Shown here one piece after another: positions 50,401 through 63,208 of a stretch of DNA of 64,000 nucleotides; the first letter of the stretch is position 1, and each line of letters starts with the position of its first letter. The stretch is taken from the NCBI GenBank assembly GCA_028023455.1, contig JAQFVV010012396.1, forward strand, positions 21,574,750 through 21,638,749, given 5' to 3'. The notes below the pieces were generated by a model, which saw only the letters and a list, made by a program, of their open reading frames with translations, was not told the origin of the DNA and did no database searches. This stretch comes from Epiperipatus broadwayi. Taxonomy: Eukaryota > Onychophora > Udeonychophora > Euonychophora > Peripatidae. A program made the translations under genes and the position numbers.

Positions 50401-52370
50401 TAGTTATATTAACTCCTATGCCAAAAACCTTTTTGTTTTTGCATATATTTTAATTTCATGGTGTTAGTGATTACAGCATTCATTTCAAATGCTAATTTTA
50501 CGAAAGTTAAACTGAAAATAATGTTTGAATTTTTCTACTTTCTAAATATCTTTCAGACATATAGCTAATTTAAAGCTAGCCAATTAACAATATGGTTGGA
50601 GATTGTATATTTTATTATTTTATTAAGAATATAAAATAAGTTTTAAAAAGTCTAGGTTAGCTAGATTTAGTCATTTTGTAAATTTAAAAAAAAAGACATT
50701 ATTACAAATAATATAATGATTATCACCAATGAGGTTTATATTTATTAGATTATTATTGAGTCTATGATTATATTTAATTTTAAAATCATAACACATTGTT
50801 TTTGTAAGTTTAACATCTTACATAAGTAACATTTTCTTAATTTTTATGAATCATATAATGCAGAGTTGATTTGAAATATTCATACAGTATCTTTGACTTA
50901 CATGAATGAATTTTCAACATTTCATTAGAATTTCATTCACGGCTTTTACTCATAAATAGTTAGCAATGTAATGTATAATACTTTAAATCTATTTAAGTTT
51001 ATTAAATTTTATAATTTATTTCTCTTTTATATTCATTATTTACTTTGTAACTTTTTTATTTCAAAATAAATAAATATGGGCACTACAATATTAAAGAACT
51101 TTTTTTTTTAATGTCAGGATATCAAGTCTTGTATTTAAAAAAAAAAAAAAATGAGAATTGACATTCACTAAATCTTGACAAAAGTTATAATAAATTCTAT
51201 AACTTTTTACTAATAAACTTGAATATTAAGTATCACAACTGATATGGCTCCCCGCTATCTGGCCACTGGGATTTAAAAACTGTTGCTACTTCTACTCAGT
51301 AATAAAATCAAAGTATTATTTAAAAAATAAATATTATAGTGATTTATAATTTATTTTAATTTGAAGAGAAAATTTATATTTTAAAAAAGAAGAATGTTAT
51401 TATTAAGATTAAAAAAAAAAGGGTACGAACAGGCCACTTGAGGGCAAAACTTCTACATTCTCTCTCTACAGAAAAATCGTAAAGAAAACAATACCCAGCA
51501 GACTACAAAAATCTGGGGGAGGGGTAAAAAATATGATCATTATTTATGATAACTGATGTATTTCTAAATGTGACAACTTATTTTCAAAAAGAAATTTACA
51601 AAAAAATATTTTAAAATACAATAGAAACACTATACTTTTACAACTTTTATTAGTCATACGTTAGACTAGAAATTATCCAATAATGAATAATATTTCTGTA
51701 GTGTAATTTTCATTACACTCTCTCACACCACTATACTGTCTTTACTTCCAACTCACTTTATGGATACTTAAAAAATTATGATAAATCCAAATACAGTTTG
51801 TTTCAATTTCGAGTAAAGATTTGGAACATAAAACAATAAAATTTATTGATTATTAAGTTTAATCTCATTATGTTTCAATTAGACTTTATTGTACAATTAT
51901 TTTAAATATCGATAAAACAGACTCTCACTATAAACTATACTTATATAAAAAAATTACATATACTTATTAAGACATCAACAAAATAATGTATCAATAACAA
52001 ATAGAATATTATACAATATACATTTTAACACATTAATTGACAAACAAATGGGAAGGTTGTTGAATCTGTGATTGGATTACGTGCACATAGTCAGTATTTG
52101 TGTTGCTAGTCTTTGTATGATTTAATGTTTGATTATTTTAGTTTTAACTTTTTGAAATAGTTTTAATCAGAAGAAAATATACTTTGTGTCATAAGTTAAT
52201 TTTGACAGTTATTTTATTTTGTTTATATAGATGTTGACAGAAAATTGGGTTATTCTTATAGATTTTTGTTAAATTGTTAATTAAATATATCAATCACACA
52301 GTTCTTCCTTTCAAAATAGTTCATAAGTATCCAATATATAAATAAACAATCAAACTCCTTTTTAAAATTT
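47470..52370. other. AT-rich non-coding DNA
   Basis: No gene is supported in this 4.9 kb. Visible: a G-run at about 48150-48162, (TA)n near 47970, and stretches of somewhat higher G+C near 48220-48300, 48530-48690 and 51415-51530 without recognisable content. The 111-residue plus-strand ORF at 49779-50114 is almost all Phe/Ile/Tyr/Leu/Lys and is rejected. Confidence 0.55.
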
Positions 52371-52394
52371 GCTTTGTATATGATTATAGTCATG

Positions 52395-53010
52395 AATAAA
52401 AAATCCAATGTTTTGACTATTTAATATAGTCTTTTTCAAGGAAGCTAAAATAAAATAAAATAACATATATAATAATAAACATCACATATTCCAAAAAGAT
52501 TAAATTAAAAATTACAAAATATATTCACAATCAAAAATTTACCTTATCTCACGCCCCTTTCCTATTACAAGCAGTCACAACTTAAACACAATTTCCTTTT
52601 TTTTAAATATATATATATATATCCTTTAAAACATTCAATTAATAACCTATTATTTTCTTTTCTCTTTTTCCATTAACATCCTATTTAATTCTGGTTTTAT
52701 CTCATTAATGTACATACCTTCCTTTATCATCCTTTCATTGTATGAATTAACACATTCCAAAGGCTTTATTTTAAAACCCCATGCTTAAATTTATTCATGT
52801 GAATGTAAATAGCAGAATTTTTATCACCTAAATGCTGTTTTAATCTAGTTTTCAATTTATTCTTACTAGTCCCAACATATGTCATTTCTACATTCTTTCT
52901 AAAACAATCCAAACATTTTTATCAAATAAATTAAATTCATAATCTCTAACCTCTTATAATCCCTATTATTTATTTTTATGTTATTCCAATTTCAACTTCT
53001 CTCTTATTAT
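52395..53010 (-). pseudogene. Penelope-like retroelement fragment: GIY-YIG endonuclease relic and 3' end
   Basis: On the minus strand a frame from 52885 to 52766 reads MTYVGTSKNKLKTRLKQHLG, followed by DKNSAIYIHMNKFKHG. YVG, the spaced Arg and the downstream His fit the GIY-YIG endonuclease domain at the C-terminus of Penelope-like elements (TYVG...K.RL.QH...). The flanks in the other frames, from about 53010, hold FDKNVW preceding this block, consistent with the usual Cys/VC region but badly decayed. About 330 bases downstream is a hairpin GACTAT-ATTAA-ATAGTC followed by AAAAC (52431-52411), the kind of structure expected near the 3' end of such elements. No reverse-transcriptase part is seen. 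Confidence 0.65.
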
Positions 53011-53328
53011 TTGAAAAATCTTAGTAAGAACTTTGTCCATATTTGTAAATTTTATTCAATTAAACTTTTTTTATATCATATATTGATCATCTTTACATTA
53101 TTTATTATAAATGTAAGCATTTAATGGTAGTCATTTTAAAAATTAATATTTGAACTTTGCAAAATAGGAAAATAAGATATTAAATCAAGTTCTTAATTAC
53201 AACAATGATGGTTTTCATTAATAATATTGTTTAGTCATAAAAAAATATAGAAAGAAATAGTTCAAAATTTGAATTCCATTTTTAAAGTAGAAACAAATTT
53301 TACTTGATACATCATTAAAGAATGAAAA
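53011..53328. other. AT-rich non-coding DNA
   Basis: Nothing recognisable; it may contain further, unreadable Penelope-like sequence. Confidence 0.5.
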
Positions 53329-54553
53329 TATATAAATGAATAGAAATAATACTTTCCCCTGAGATGATTTGATATTTGAGCATCCTAGTGGAAGACTTCA
53401 CATTTAGCAGTTTTACTCATTAGTCTAAACTAAAATATATTTTTTTTTTATTTACTCAGCTGAGAATTGATCCTGGAGTCTATAGTTTAAATCTCCCACT
53501 CTATCATTTACATATAGTTATCTAACTAATGAAAATTATATTAATTATCATATTAGCCATGGAAATAAATCATGGTTCTTGATATTATTTTATTTTAAAT
53601 CTGCACCTGGTAGTAGTTAAGTGTTTATGTTTTGATTTCTCCTACCACTTGCTATATTTCCCAGTACTCATGTGAGTTAATGTACAAGAACAACCAGTAA
53701 TGAAATTTATGAATGAAGTAATAAAATTGTTTAAACTATCAGACCTTCAGAGAATATTGGATTATTCATTTATTTGAATATATATGATATGAGTATCATA
53801 AAGAAAATATACTTTATACCACATATACTGTTTTTGCCTACAATCAAAGTGGGAGATTCAGATCTTACAAATTGGACCACTTTTTAACATATATTTGAAA
53901 GATTAGTTGGAAACTATAACAGAACAAAAAAATGCTAGCACTAAATTAAAAATATTAAAATAATTATCTATCTTGCATTTCAAAGTATTTTTAAAAAGTT
54001 ACAAGATATGCATTTTATGTATTTATAGTAGTAGTGAACATTTTGGGCCATTTACTTAAAATCAATTTATGCTCAAAAACTGTATTTTAAGCTAATATTA
54101 TGAGAAAATAATATTAAAATTGTTGACAAAATATTATTTACACTGCTTATGCATAATATGAATTATAGCAACTTTTATATGGGTTTGTGCTTGTACATTA
54201 AGTCAAATGAGTACTGGGCTATACAGTAAGTAGTAAGAGAAATCAAAAGATAAACACGTTGCCACTACCAGATGCAGATATAAAATAAAAACAATAACAA
54301 GAATCATGTTTTATTTCTATGGCTAATATGATAATTAATACAATTTTCATTAGTTAGATAACTATATGTAAATCATAGAGTCTAAGACTTAAACTATAGA
54401 CCCCAGGGTCAATTCTCAGCTGAGTAAATAAAAAAAATCTATCTTAGTTTGACTAAATAAGTGAAACTGTTAAATGTTAAGTCTGCCACTAGAGTGCTCA
54501 AATATCAAGTCATCTCATGGGAAAATATTATTTCTATTTCATTTACATATATA
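53329..54553. mobile_element. large inverted repeat (arms about 370 bp, loop about 485 bp)
   Basis: The left arm 53329-53694 is the near-complement of the right arm 54181-54553 along its whole length. Examples are GATTTGATATTTGAGCATCC, TTTACTCAGCTGAGAATTGA, CATATAGTTATCTAACTAAT, CCCAGTACTCATGTGAGTTA and TAATGTACAAG against their complements. Each arm contains a SINE-like piece with a B-box-like GGATCAATTCTC. The arms differ at scattered sites, so the structure is not recent. It is either a foldback transposon or two inverted insertions of one repeat. Non-coding. Confidence 0.85.
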
Positions 54554-54556
54554 TAT

Positions 54557-54652
54557 ATCTGGGTACATCTGTGCATAATTTATTGAAAATGAATATATAA
54601 ACCAATGTTATACATATATTTTCAATAAATTATGAATGGATGTACCTAGATA
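54557..54652. repeat. short palindromic repeat
   Basis: Arms of about 43 bp, with GGGTACATCTGTGCATAATT, TATTGAAAAT on the left and ATTTTCAATAAATTATGAAT, GGATGTACC on the right, around about ten bases. It directly adjoins the large inverted repeat and may be its own small MITE. Confidence 0.85.
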
Positions 54653-55184
54653 ATATTTAATTTATATCTGTGTTTACAAAACATATGCATTGTATCAACC
54701 GAAATTTCATGTAATTGCCTTATTGGAGATAAGATCAAGTTATTTTCTCAATAGTTTTAATAGGTAATGCATTCGTTTATAAGTTTTGAACTGGTTGCTA
54801 TAATGATAAAATGTTAAAGCAAAGAATGTGTTGTTATTGCTACATAAATTAACAAATTAATCCTATTCATTTTAGATTTACACATAAATAATAAAATTTA
54901 TATGCTTAATAAAATTATTATTGTTTCTGTTCCTATGTATTTTTATTTACTACATTGATAAATAGTTGGAGGTAAACATTATAAACAAATATTTAATTAT
55001 CTAAGTGAGTATGTTGTTATGTTGGTGTTATATGTATAATATTTAAGTTGAAATAATATAGATATAAAGTGTATATTTGCAATGCAATATTGTAATAATG
55101 TAGTGTAAATTGTTTTGCTTTGTGTCAAATTAAAGAGTATCATTTGTGTTTATGAAGTGTAAATATTATTTTTATATATAATAT
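54653..55184. other. AT-rich non-coding DNA
   Basis: Nothing recognisable. Confidence 0.6.
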
Positions 55185-55341
55185 TTATGAATATTTATTT
55201 TATTATTGTAAAATAAATTTTATTTATTGGATGCAGGATGAATTTAATATTAGAGTGAAAACCTTATGAATTTTTATTTTATTATTGTAAAATAAATTTT
55301 ATTTATTGGATGCAGGATGAATTTAATATTAGAGTGAAAAC
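55185..55341. repeat. 79-bp tandem duplication, two copies
   Basis: 55185-55263 and 55264-55341 are almost identical; the only clear differences are an A/T change near the start and the last base or two. Each copy contains GTAAAATAAATTTTATTTAT, itself palindromic, then TGGATGCAGGATGAATTTAA. Near identity implies a recent event, or an assembly duplication. Confidence 0.95.
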
Positions 55342-56120
55342 AAGTATTACCTTGGTTATTGATTATGAATATGACATCAATTATATAAGATTATGACTGA
55401 ATGATTTGAATTCACTTTCTAATATCCTGACTTTTACTGAAACAAATCCAAATTCATTTATATATTGTATTTTTTATTTTATAAATATCTGCTTGATAAT
55501 TGGGAACTAATGAAGTAGAAAGATTTGTACTTGTCTGGGATATAAGGCTGGTTTCATAAATACTTGTTAAAAAAAAGAAAAAGGAAAATATAGCACTCAA
55601 ATTCATCTTAATATTTATCTTTTAAAGGAGGATTGGCACATATAAATAAAAAATTTTAATTATGAAATATTGGAATCAACATTATATTGCCATATATAAG
55701 AATTATTTCTATGTATGGATATCATTTTATAATACTATGGAGTATATTAATAAAAGATGTGAGCCAACTTACTTCTAAATTGCATATGTTGTAAATGGAC
55801 ATCAGCATCTGTTTATTTGTAATGCCATTGTGATGCCATATGATTATTAAATAGTTAATTAAAAAATTACAATACTTCAAGAATATTGAAATTTTACAAA
55901 TATCTTTTATTTTTGGATAAGTTTTATATGTTTTACTTTGTTTGGATTAGCGATATCATTGAATTATTCAAACCTCATGGAATAGACAATTAACTATTGT
56001 GTTTCTTTGAAGTATCTACATAGAAGAACTGGTTTTAGGTCATATGTTAATGTATTCTATTTATGTATTTATTTGTAAATATATAAATTTATATATATTT
56101 ATATATTTATTTATAAATTT
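55342..56120. other. AT-rich non-coding DNA
   Basis: Nothing recognisable. Confidence 0.6.
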
Positions 56121-56125
56121 ATTAT

Positions 56126-56222
56126 AAAAAGGAGGTTGTCTTGACAACAGTTTGAAATTGTTGATTGTTATTGATATTGGGATTGTCTATGTGTTGACTG
56201 GTTTTTAATGATTATTTGTATT
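56126..56222 (+). repeat. dispersed repeat family D, plus-strand copy
   Basis: AAGGAGGTTGTCTTGACAAC (with the hairpin GTTGTCTTGACAAC), TGTTGATTGTTATTGATATT, then GTTGACTGGTTTTTAATG. It is the clearest copy of the family, whose others are at 3502-3580 and 22850-22952. Confidence 0.7.
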
Positions 56223-56940
56223 ATATTTTAGTAACATTATTGATTACTATATCATAAGTTAATTAATTGTTTGTTTATATATGTGAAATTGAAGAAAGTT
56301 AGTTTAAATTTAAAATTCAGATGCTAAATTTTAATGATTGAAATTCTAATTTGAAATATCATGTGTTAATTCATTGAAGATTAGAAATGATTGTATTGCA
56401 ATAATCATTTATTAACATTATATTTTTAAAATAAATTGAGTGGATAAACATACTTCTAATAATTGATCTTAATAAATTATTATATTGTGAATAGTATTTA
56501 ATTATCATTAGTTTTCTTGTATTTTAAATTGTTTGTGTGTGCAGCATAATTTTTGTCGTACATAAATTTTAAATATCATTTAATAAACATTGGAATAGGC
56601 TTTTTGTTTTGCTGATAAGTATCTATTTTACAAATATTAATTTAAATGCAGGATATATTTCATTATATTTAAGTGTATGACAGAAAAGTTTATTATTTAT
56701 TTTTTAATTTTTTATATTTTATTGTTAATATAAATTATTTTAATTAAACAAATAAACTTCCTTCAGTTATCATTTCAATTAGTAATGCAAACTTATTGAT
56801 TAATACAATTTAATATATAATGGTTATGTATTTATTTACACCCTGCATTTTATAATAAATAACTATAAGATAGTCTTGGAATCACAGGATTATATTGATA
56901 AGTTTCTTTATTATTATGTATTATTTTTATTCTTATAAAT
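56223..56940. other. AT-rich non-coding DNA
   Basis: Nothing recognisable on either side of the approach to the (ATT)n tract. Confidence 0.6.
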
Positions 56941-56945
56941 TCAAT

Positions 56946-57223
<278 letters not shown>

Positions 57224-57839
57224 TGAGCTATGGATACATTTTACATGATACTATATTAATTAATTTATTATAGCTAGAGGTTTAGTAATTAATTAAAGAA
57301 TCAACATAATTATTTTAATAATTATATATATATAATTATTTCTGATAAATTTCATATTCAAACTATAAAGTATGAGTACTTGAATTATTCAGGGGTAAAT
57401 AAACGTGATCATAATTGGATAATAGCATATTATTTTAAACATTTATTGGATGTATGTTACAATTACTTATTATTCAGTTAGAAAGATTGTAATTTTATGT
57501 TGTCATAAGATTAGTAACTGTATGCATTAAAACTGATATTTTAATCATATTAATTAGAATGAGTTAGTTTGTTTAAATTTGAAGCTTATCAATATAGTTT
57601 ATATCTAATTTAGATATTAAGCTCTTAATATTCAGATTTGTTTAAATAGATTATTAATTATCCAAGACATATTATGTAGTTATAATTTAGAGTTTAATAT
57701 TTAGATTTATTGATTTGAAGAATAACTTGTTGACATTTGCTACTAGTATATGTAAAGTTATTAAACAAGAATCTTTTATTTATTTTATGTTGTTGCAATT
57801 TGAATATCACAAGTTTCAGGATTATTTGAAGCATTGGTT
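57224..57839. other. AT-rich non-coding DNA
   Basis: Nothing recognisable. Confidence 0.6.
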
Positions 57840-58460
57840 TTCATTTTATATCATTATAAGTTGGTCTAACGTGTAAGGTAATCCAAATAAGACAATCATG
57901 TACATTTTGTTTTTCTTAGTTGTAGCATTGTAAACAATTTATCCTATTATAATTTAGTGCTTAATTCACAGGGTGATCAGAAGTATTGGCTTCTCACATT
58001 TTTATTCCATTACAATTTGGTGATCTCCATTTAGGTTAGGTTTATTCCATTACTATTTGACTCCTAAATCTGTAGTGCGTTTAAAGAGAAAATTATAACT
58101 TAATGTGAATAAATCTGTAGGATATCAAAACCTTTTATCATCATTCTCATTTGTATTACTACTTTATTGATGCTATAAATTTGTAAGGTATTTAGAAAGG
58201 ATTAAATATATGTTGTCATACAAGTTTGTAAATCATAACAAAGTTTTTTTTTATTTTATCAACAACTTATATATTTTTATGTCATTATAATTTGACATCT
58301 CTAATTGAGGGCTTGAATATCAGATAGTAGTCAAATATTGTCCACATTATCATCATTACCATCTTATTTTATTATAACCGACATTGCAATTTGTAGTGTG
58401 TTATTAAAATAGGACCTTTTGCTTGTTAAGCCTTTTTAATCCATTACAATACAGAGAAAA
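57840..58460. repeat. very degenerate repeated theme, possible old satellite
   Basis: The themes TTATTCCATTACAATTTGG-like, 'ATTTGaCxTCTxxAATxxxG' and AATTTGTAGTGTGTTxxxAA recur at about 57940, 58003, 58045, 58170, 58280, 58395 and 58435 with much variation and uneven spacing. It may be a decayed tandem array; alignment by eye is uncertain. Confidence 0.35.
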
Positions 58461-59135
58461 ATGTTTGGTCAAAAAACTACCCCCTGTGTTTTCACAGTAT
58501 ATTTTAAAACTCTTTTTTTTTTTTGTAGGAGAAAATTAATATTATAAAAATACAGTAAAAGTTGATACTTCTCTAACATCACAATACACTTTCTGTAGAA
58601 CTCACATTAAGCAGATTCAGATAACTTTCTTCATGATTTGTTTAATAATATAAAATGTTTGTCACTGGCACATCTTCATTTTTTATTGTTTAAAATGTGA
58701 AGGAAAGTATCTAAACCTACTTAAGATCTGAAGATATGTTGTCATTATACTTAAAACTGCAGCTTTTATTTTCCCTTTTTTATAGAGAATTGTTATCATT
58801 TGAAGGTCTTATATCATAGTGTTTGATGCCTTAATCTGCTATCTTCATAATCTGGATATTCATATTCAAACTATTTTCCAACAAGCTTAGAATTTTTCTT
58901 TTAAATATCCAGAAATAGCCAAACTAATAAGACATCCATTTTAATATGATAAATAAGCTTATATTTATTCTTAACATATAGAAGATTTTTAATATATGTG
59001 TTTTATTACTTCTTATATTTAAATCTAAGACATTGTTACATATCAGAAGACCAATACAGGTACATCATCAGACCACTCAATGGCGCTTAAAGAGGTTTAT
59101 GTTTGAAATAATAAAAAGTGATCAGAAGTAAAGTA
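58461..59135. other. AT-rich non-coding DNA
   Basis: Nothing recognisable. Confidence 0.55.
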
Positions 59136-59179
59136 CTTGAAAGTGGGGAGGGTGAATATAATTGATTGAATTAAAAATC

Positions 59180-59400
59180 TAAAATGGATTTGGACTGTAA
59201 CATATTGCTAAAAAGAAATGTTAATAGAAGACTAGTTGAAATAGTAAAGTAAATTCCAAGAAATTGTAAAAGATATGGAAAGAGACCAGATAATTCATAG
59301 GATTAAAACTATAAATCGAAGAACTGAATTACACTTGAAAAGATTTTGATCATGCAGTTGATCGATAATGATTGAAAATAATAATGATGAACTTAATAAT
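59180..59400 (+). pseudogene. RTE-type LINE, C-terminal remnant
   Basis: Over three frames the plus strand reads LKWIWT, then HIAKK after a small shift, RRLVEIVK-stop-IPRNCKRYGKRPD, and near the end LIMQLIDND. This is the KWxWAGHIAR...NRWxxEIxxWxPR...RGRP...QWIDxx tail of RTE-clade proteins. Stops stand at expected Trp codons. It ends, as other RTE copies do, in a region rich in GATGA/AATGATGA near 59365-59395. It is shorter and more decayed than the 6.69-kb copy and immediately precedes a family C repeat. Confidence 0.7.
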
Positions 59401-59462
59401 TTAATCACAATATGAATCTTTTATATTTTGAAAGAGCTCTTTTATTTACATAAACGTTCAGA

Positions 59463-59962
59463 TAGTGTGGAGAGTGGTGAATCGTATGAGGGTCTGTGCT
59501 CATATACCCTATATATTACATATATAGACACAGGTATATAATAAACCTGTGTGTTTCAGTTATTACATAGTAGAGATGTCTGTCTATCCCTTGTATATGT
59601 ATTAAATGGATTGCATCCTGTTTACGAGGGGTCAGATTGACCTTAGGTCAACATGGGTGTGACAAGAATCTCAGCCTCAGGGTGACCTTTGAGCATTCCA
59701 TCATCAGATTTTCAATTGGATGGACGGTTGAAGAGTTGGAGTGTGGAGTGGATTGAAGCCTGTCTATTAAAGTATGAGGTTTGGCTATCTTAATATATAT
59801 CTGATTACTTATAACATATATGTGTGTAGATGGTAATCTGGACCAACTGATGATTGCTGGTTTAGCATGAAATACAGATATTAGTGATTATTTATCCTCT
59901 CAACATATATAGTGTGGAGAATGGTGGGTCGTGTGAGGGTCTGTGCTCATATATCCTATATA
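59463..59962 (+). repeat. dispersed repeat family C, full copy with 53-bp direct terminal repeats
   Basis: The 53-bp sequence at 59463-59515 (TAGTGTGGAGAGTGGTGAAT, GAGGGTCTGTGCTCATATA) recurs at 59910-59962 with four or five changes. Between them lie GAGGGGTCAGATTGACCTTA, AGGTCAACATGGGTGTGAC, GAAGCCTGTCTATTAAAGTA and GGACCAACTGATGATTGCTG, matching 23177-23570 inverted. A hairpin ACACAGGT...ACCTGTGT lies at about 59529-59553. Non-coding. A 66-residue ORF beginning in the right repeat is not accepted. Confidence 0.8.
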
Positions 59963-61514
59963 TAAACGTTCTTTCTACATTAAAACTCATTATGCAGTTA
60001 ATTTTCATAAAAAATTACATTAAAAATAATAAAACAAACATGCACACATTATTTATATGTTGTGAGTACATATTTTTTGATTAATAATCAAGAAATATCA
60101 TTACCAATATTAGTTTGTTATTTCTTTTCTCCACTCTTAACACAGCATTTGCATTCAAGATTTGATATAAAATCACATACAGACATAAGGAGATGTGTAT
60201 ATAATATTAAAAAAATAATATATGTTTGTAATCATTAATGAAACAAAGTTTGACTTGGCAGATTTTTGGAGACTTTTTAATCAAAATACACACAAGCGTG
60301 ACAATAATATGACTCAACGATTCAGTGATAATTAAGAATCCACGTAAATGAGCGGAAGAGTGACAGTTTTGATAGACATATGATTAATGGATATATAGTT
60401 GGAAACTGCCTGCATCCATTATTATTAATAGTTTTTGTTAAAACAAGATAGATTAAATTTAGCTTTTTTTTTTTAAATGGCAGAAAAAAAAGTATCGTAG
60501 TAGAACAATAATAAATTATTTTTAAATTAGATGTTTATTTATTATTAGTAAGGTCAATATCTTGTTTTTTTTTTATAGGAAAGATGGAGAAGTCGTTATC
60601 TTACACATTTAATAGGTAATAAGATAATCAAGCTAAACTAGTTAACTTTATTAATTCCAATAGATAAAAAATACCTCAATGAAAGAGTCATAAAAACAAC
60701 TTTCTTTCAATTGGTTACTATTATGCTAAATAACTTTCAAGTTAAAGATTAATGAAGTTAAGATACACCTTGATAAAGCCAGCAGCAAAAACATTTTTCA
60801 CACCTGTCTATAATTTATATAGAATCCTTTGATGTAATTAACTTTTGGTAAGCGTTGTTAATAACAGAGCAAATTGCTTTCCTTTGAAAACCTTTTATGA
60901 TTAAATATTATGAAGATAAAATTAAATTAATTAATTTAATCTTACTATAATTTTTTTTTAAATTTTTGCCCGTCGTCACCTTATGTTTGTTTACGTTTGT
61001 TAATAAAACAAAGAATAAAAAATATATTTGATTTCTTTTTTATTAAAAAAAATTTCTTGCTTTTAGCTAAAAAAAAAAAAAACCGAGAAAGGGAGATAAA
61101 AAAAATCTGACCCTTGACATTTAAAGAATTTGATGAAGTAATTATGGAAAAACTAGTTTGCAAAATGTTACTTTAAATACAAATATTAATTTATACTTCT
61201 ACATTTCTCAGCCGAAAAACATATTAAGCAGGACAATAAAGAAAAAATAATAATGTTTAGAGGATAAATATAAAAAACTTACTTCAGAATGACAGTTTTC
61301 TCACTAGAGAAAAGTTTTCTAATGAGAAAAAAATACAGGTTGAAAACACTATGCATATTTTTGCCATAAATAAAAAAATTAAAAATTGTTCTATGATATT
61401 GATAACTTTGAGTATCATTATCATCATTGCTACTATTTTCAGTTCACTGCAAGACGAAGTTATCTCCACATTTAATCCAATTTCTCTGATCACACTATCA
61501 AACTTTCTTATTTC
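59963..61514. other. AT-rich non-coding DNA
   Basis: No gene is recognised. The stretch 60240-60420 is somewhat less AT-rich without recognisable content. Confidence 0.55.
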
Positions 61515-61837
<323 letters not shown>

Positions 61838-61849
61838 ATGCGTTCTAAC

Positions 61850-62530
61850 TTTAATATTCATTTTATGATTTCAACTGACCATCTATTATAATTTCATCTT
61901 GCAATATATTCACCCTAACTCAATTTCAGTACATACATTTTTTAATAATGTTAATAGTATCTGTTTGTCCTGATCAACTTATTTTGTTTTTGATGCTTTA
62001 AGATTATTTCAACATCTCTTCATTCTTTATAAAGTAGTCTGAAGTCTCTAATTGCTCTTTTGTTAATTGAGAAAATTTAAGACCATGTTTGAGAATAGGT
62101 AAAAGTGTTTTCAAATACGAAAATAAATATCACTTTTTAAAATTACGTTACTTGTAATTAAAATGTTCCATTCTAATTTAATCAACGAATAATAGAATTC
62201 ATTATGTTTCTATGTTTATTAATAATTTGACCACTATATTTATAGTTGTTAATTACTTCTAATTTATTATTATCATCAAATTTTTTGTTTTGTGAAATTC
62301 CATCGATCATTACTTTAATCTTTTTAGAATTTATCTTTAGTCCTATTTTTACATTTGTCTGATAATTATTATATATCTTTTTCCAAAGTTCTTTTGATTG
62401 GTTTGAATAAAAGTTTCATTACAAATTCTAATTATCTTGATAATGATCTTCCATATTACTGATGGTAAACTGATATGGCTGTAGTCATTAATATCAATAT
62501 TCACAATGATATTTTCATGTATTTATAATA
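61850..62530 (-). pseudogene. RTE-type LINE, RT-to-C-terminus remnant
   Basis: On the minus strand NDYSHISLPSVIWKIIIKII (family: NYRPISLLSVIYKIFTKII) lies at about 62500-62430. An internal deletion follows, then ELWKKIYNNYQTNVKIGLKI, SKKIKVMIDG and EVINNYKYSGQIINKHRNI at about 62385-62205, the region just after the RT catalytic motif. Farther on, RLQTT and, near 61910-61870, a stretch fitting [17 protein letters not shown] can be traced through stops and shifts. The RT catalytic block itself is missing. The remnant runs down to about 61850, where it meets the (TATC)n tract. Confidence 0.75.
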
Positions 62531-63205
62531 AATTCAAAATCTAATAATATTTCATTTAATATTAGACACTTATTTTTTTAGTTTATACAATTATCTTTCA
62601 AAGCTAAAAATGATCTATAATTATATGTAGCCAAATAAATAATCATCACATAAAAACAGAATGGATGTACTATTAAAGATTTATAGCATCCTCTGGTTTT
62701 AATCTCCAATCACTGCCTTATATAATGACTTTAAAGTATTTTGGAAATAGGAACAATTATTTATATTTTGTCCATATCGTAATTATCTTAAAAAGAAATT
62801 CATTCAAGCACATATTCAATTCATTCTCTTTGGGGAATTTTTAATTGATGTTTTATTTAAAAACTATTACGCAACTGAGGCTTTTTGTGGTTCTAAAATA
62901 AGAGCAAAAGTTATCATTCTCACTGATGCATGTGGCTGAACAGCTTATCCATATTTATTATGAATAGGAAAAGTCACATAATAACAACTACAATAATAAA
63001 TGTAGAATAAACATTAGAAAGTTGTTATATTTGATTTTTAAGGCTCAAAAAGTAATCAAAATATATCTTTTTGGGTAAAAGCAAACTCTTCTGCAGCCAT
63101 ATTCAATATATTGCTTCACAATATTCAAATAAACCATTTGATCAAACAATGCTCTATTGATGGGTGCAATTGAAAATAAGCATTCAGCTTTAATTGTTTT
63201 AGTAT
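62531..63205. other. AT-rich non-coding DNA
   Basis: Nothing recognisable. Confidence 0.55.
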
Positions 63206-63208
63206 ATA

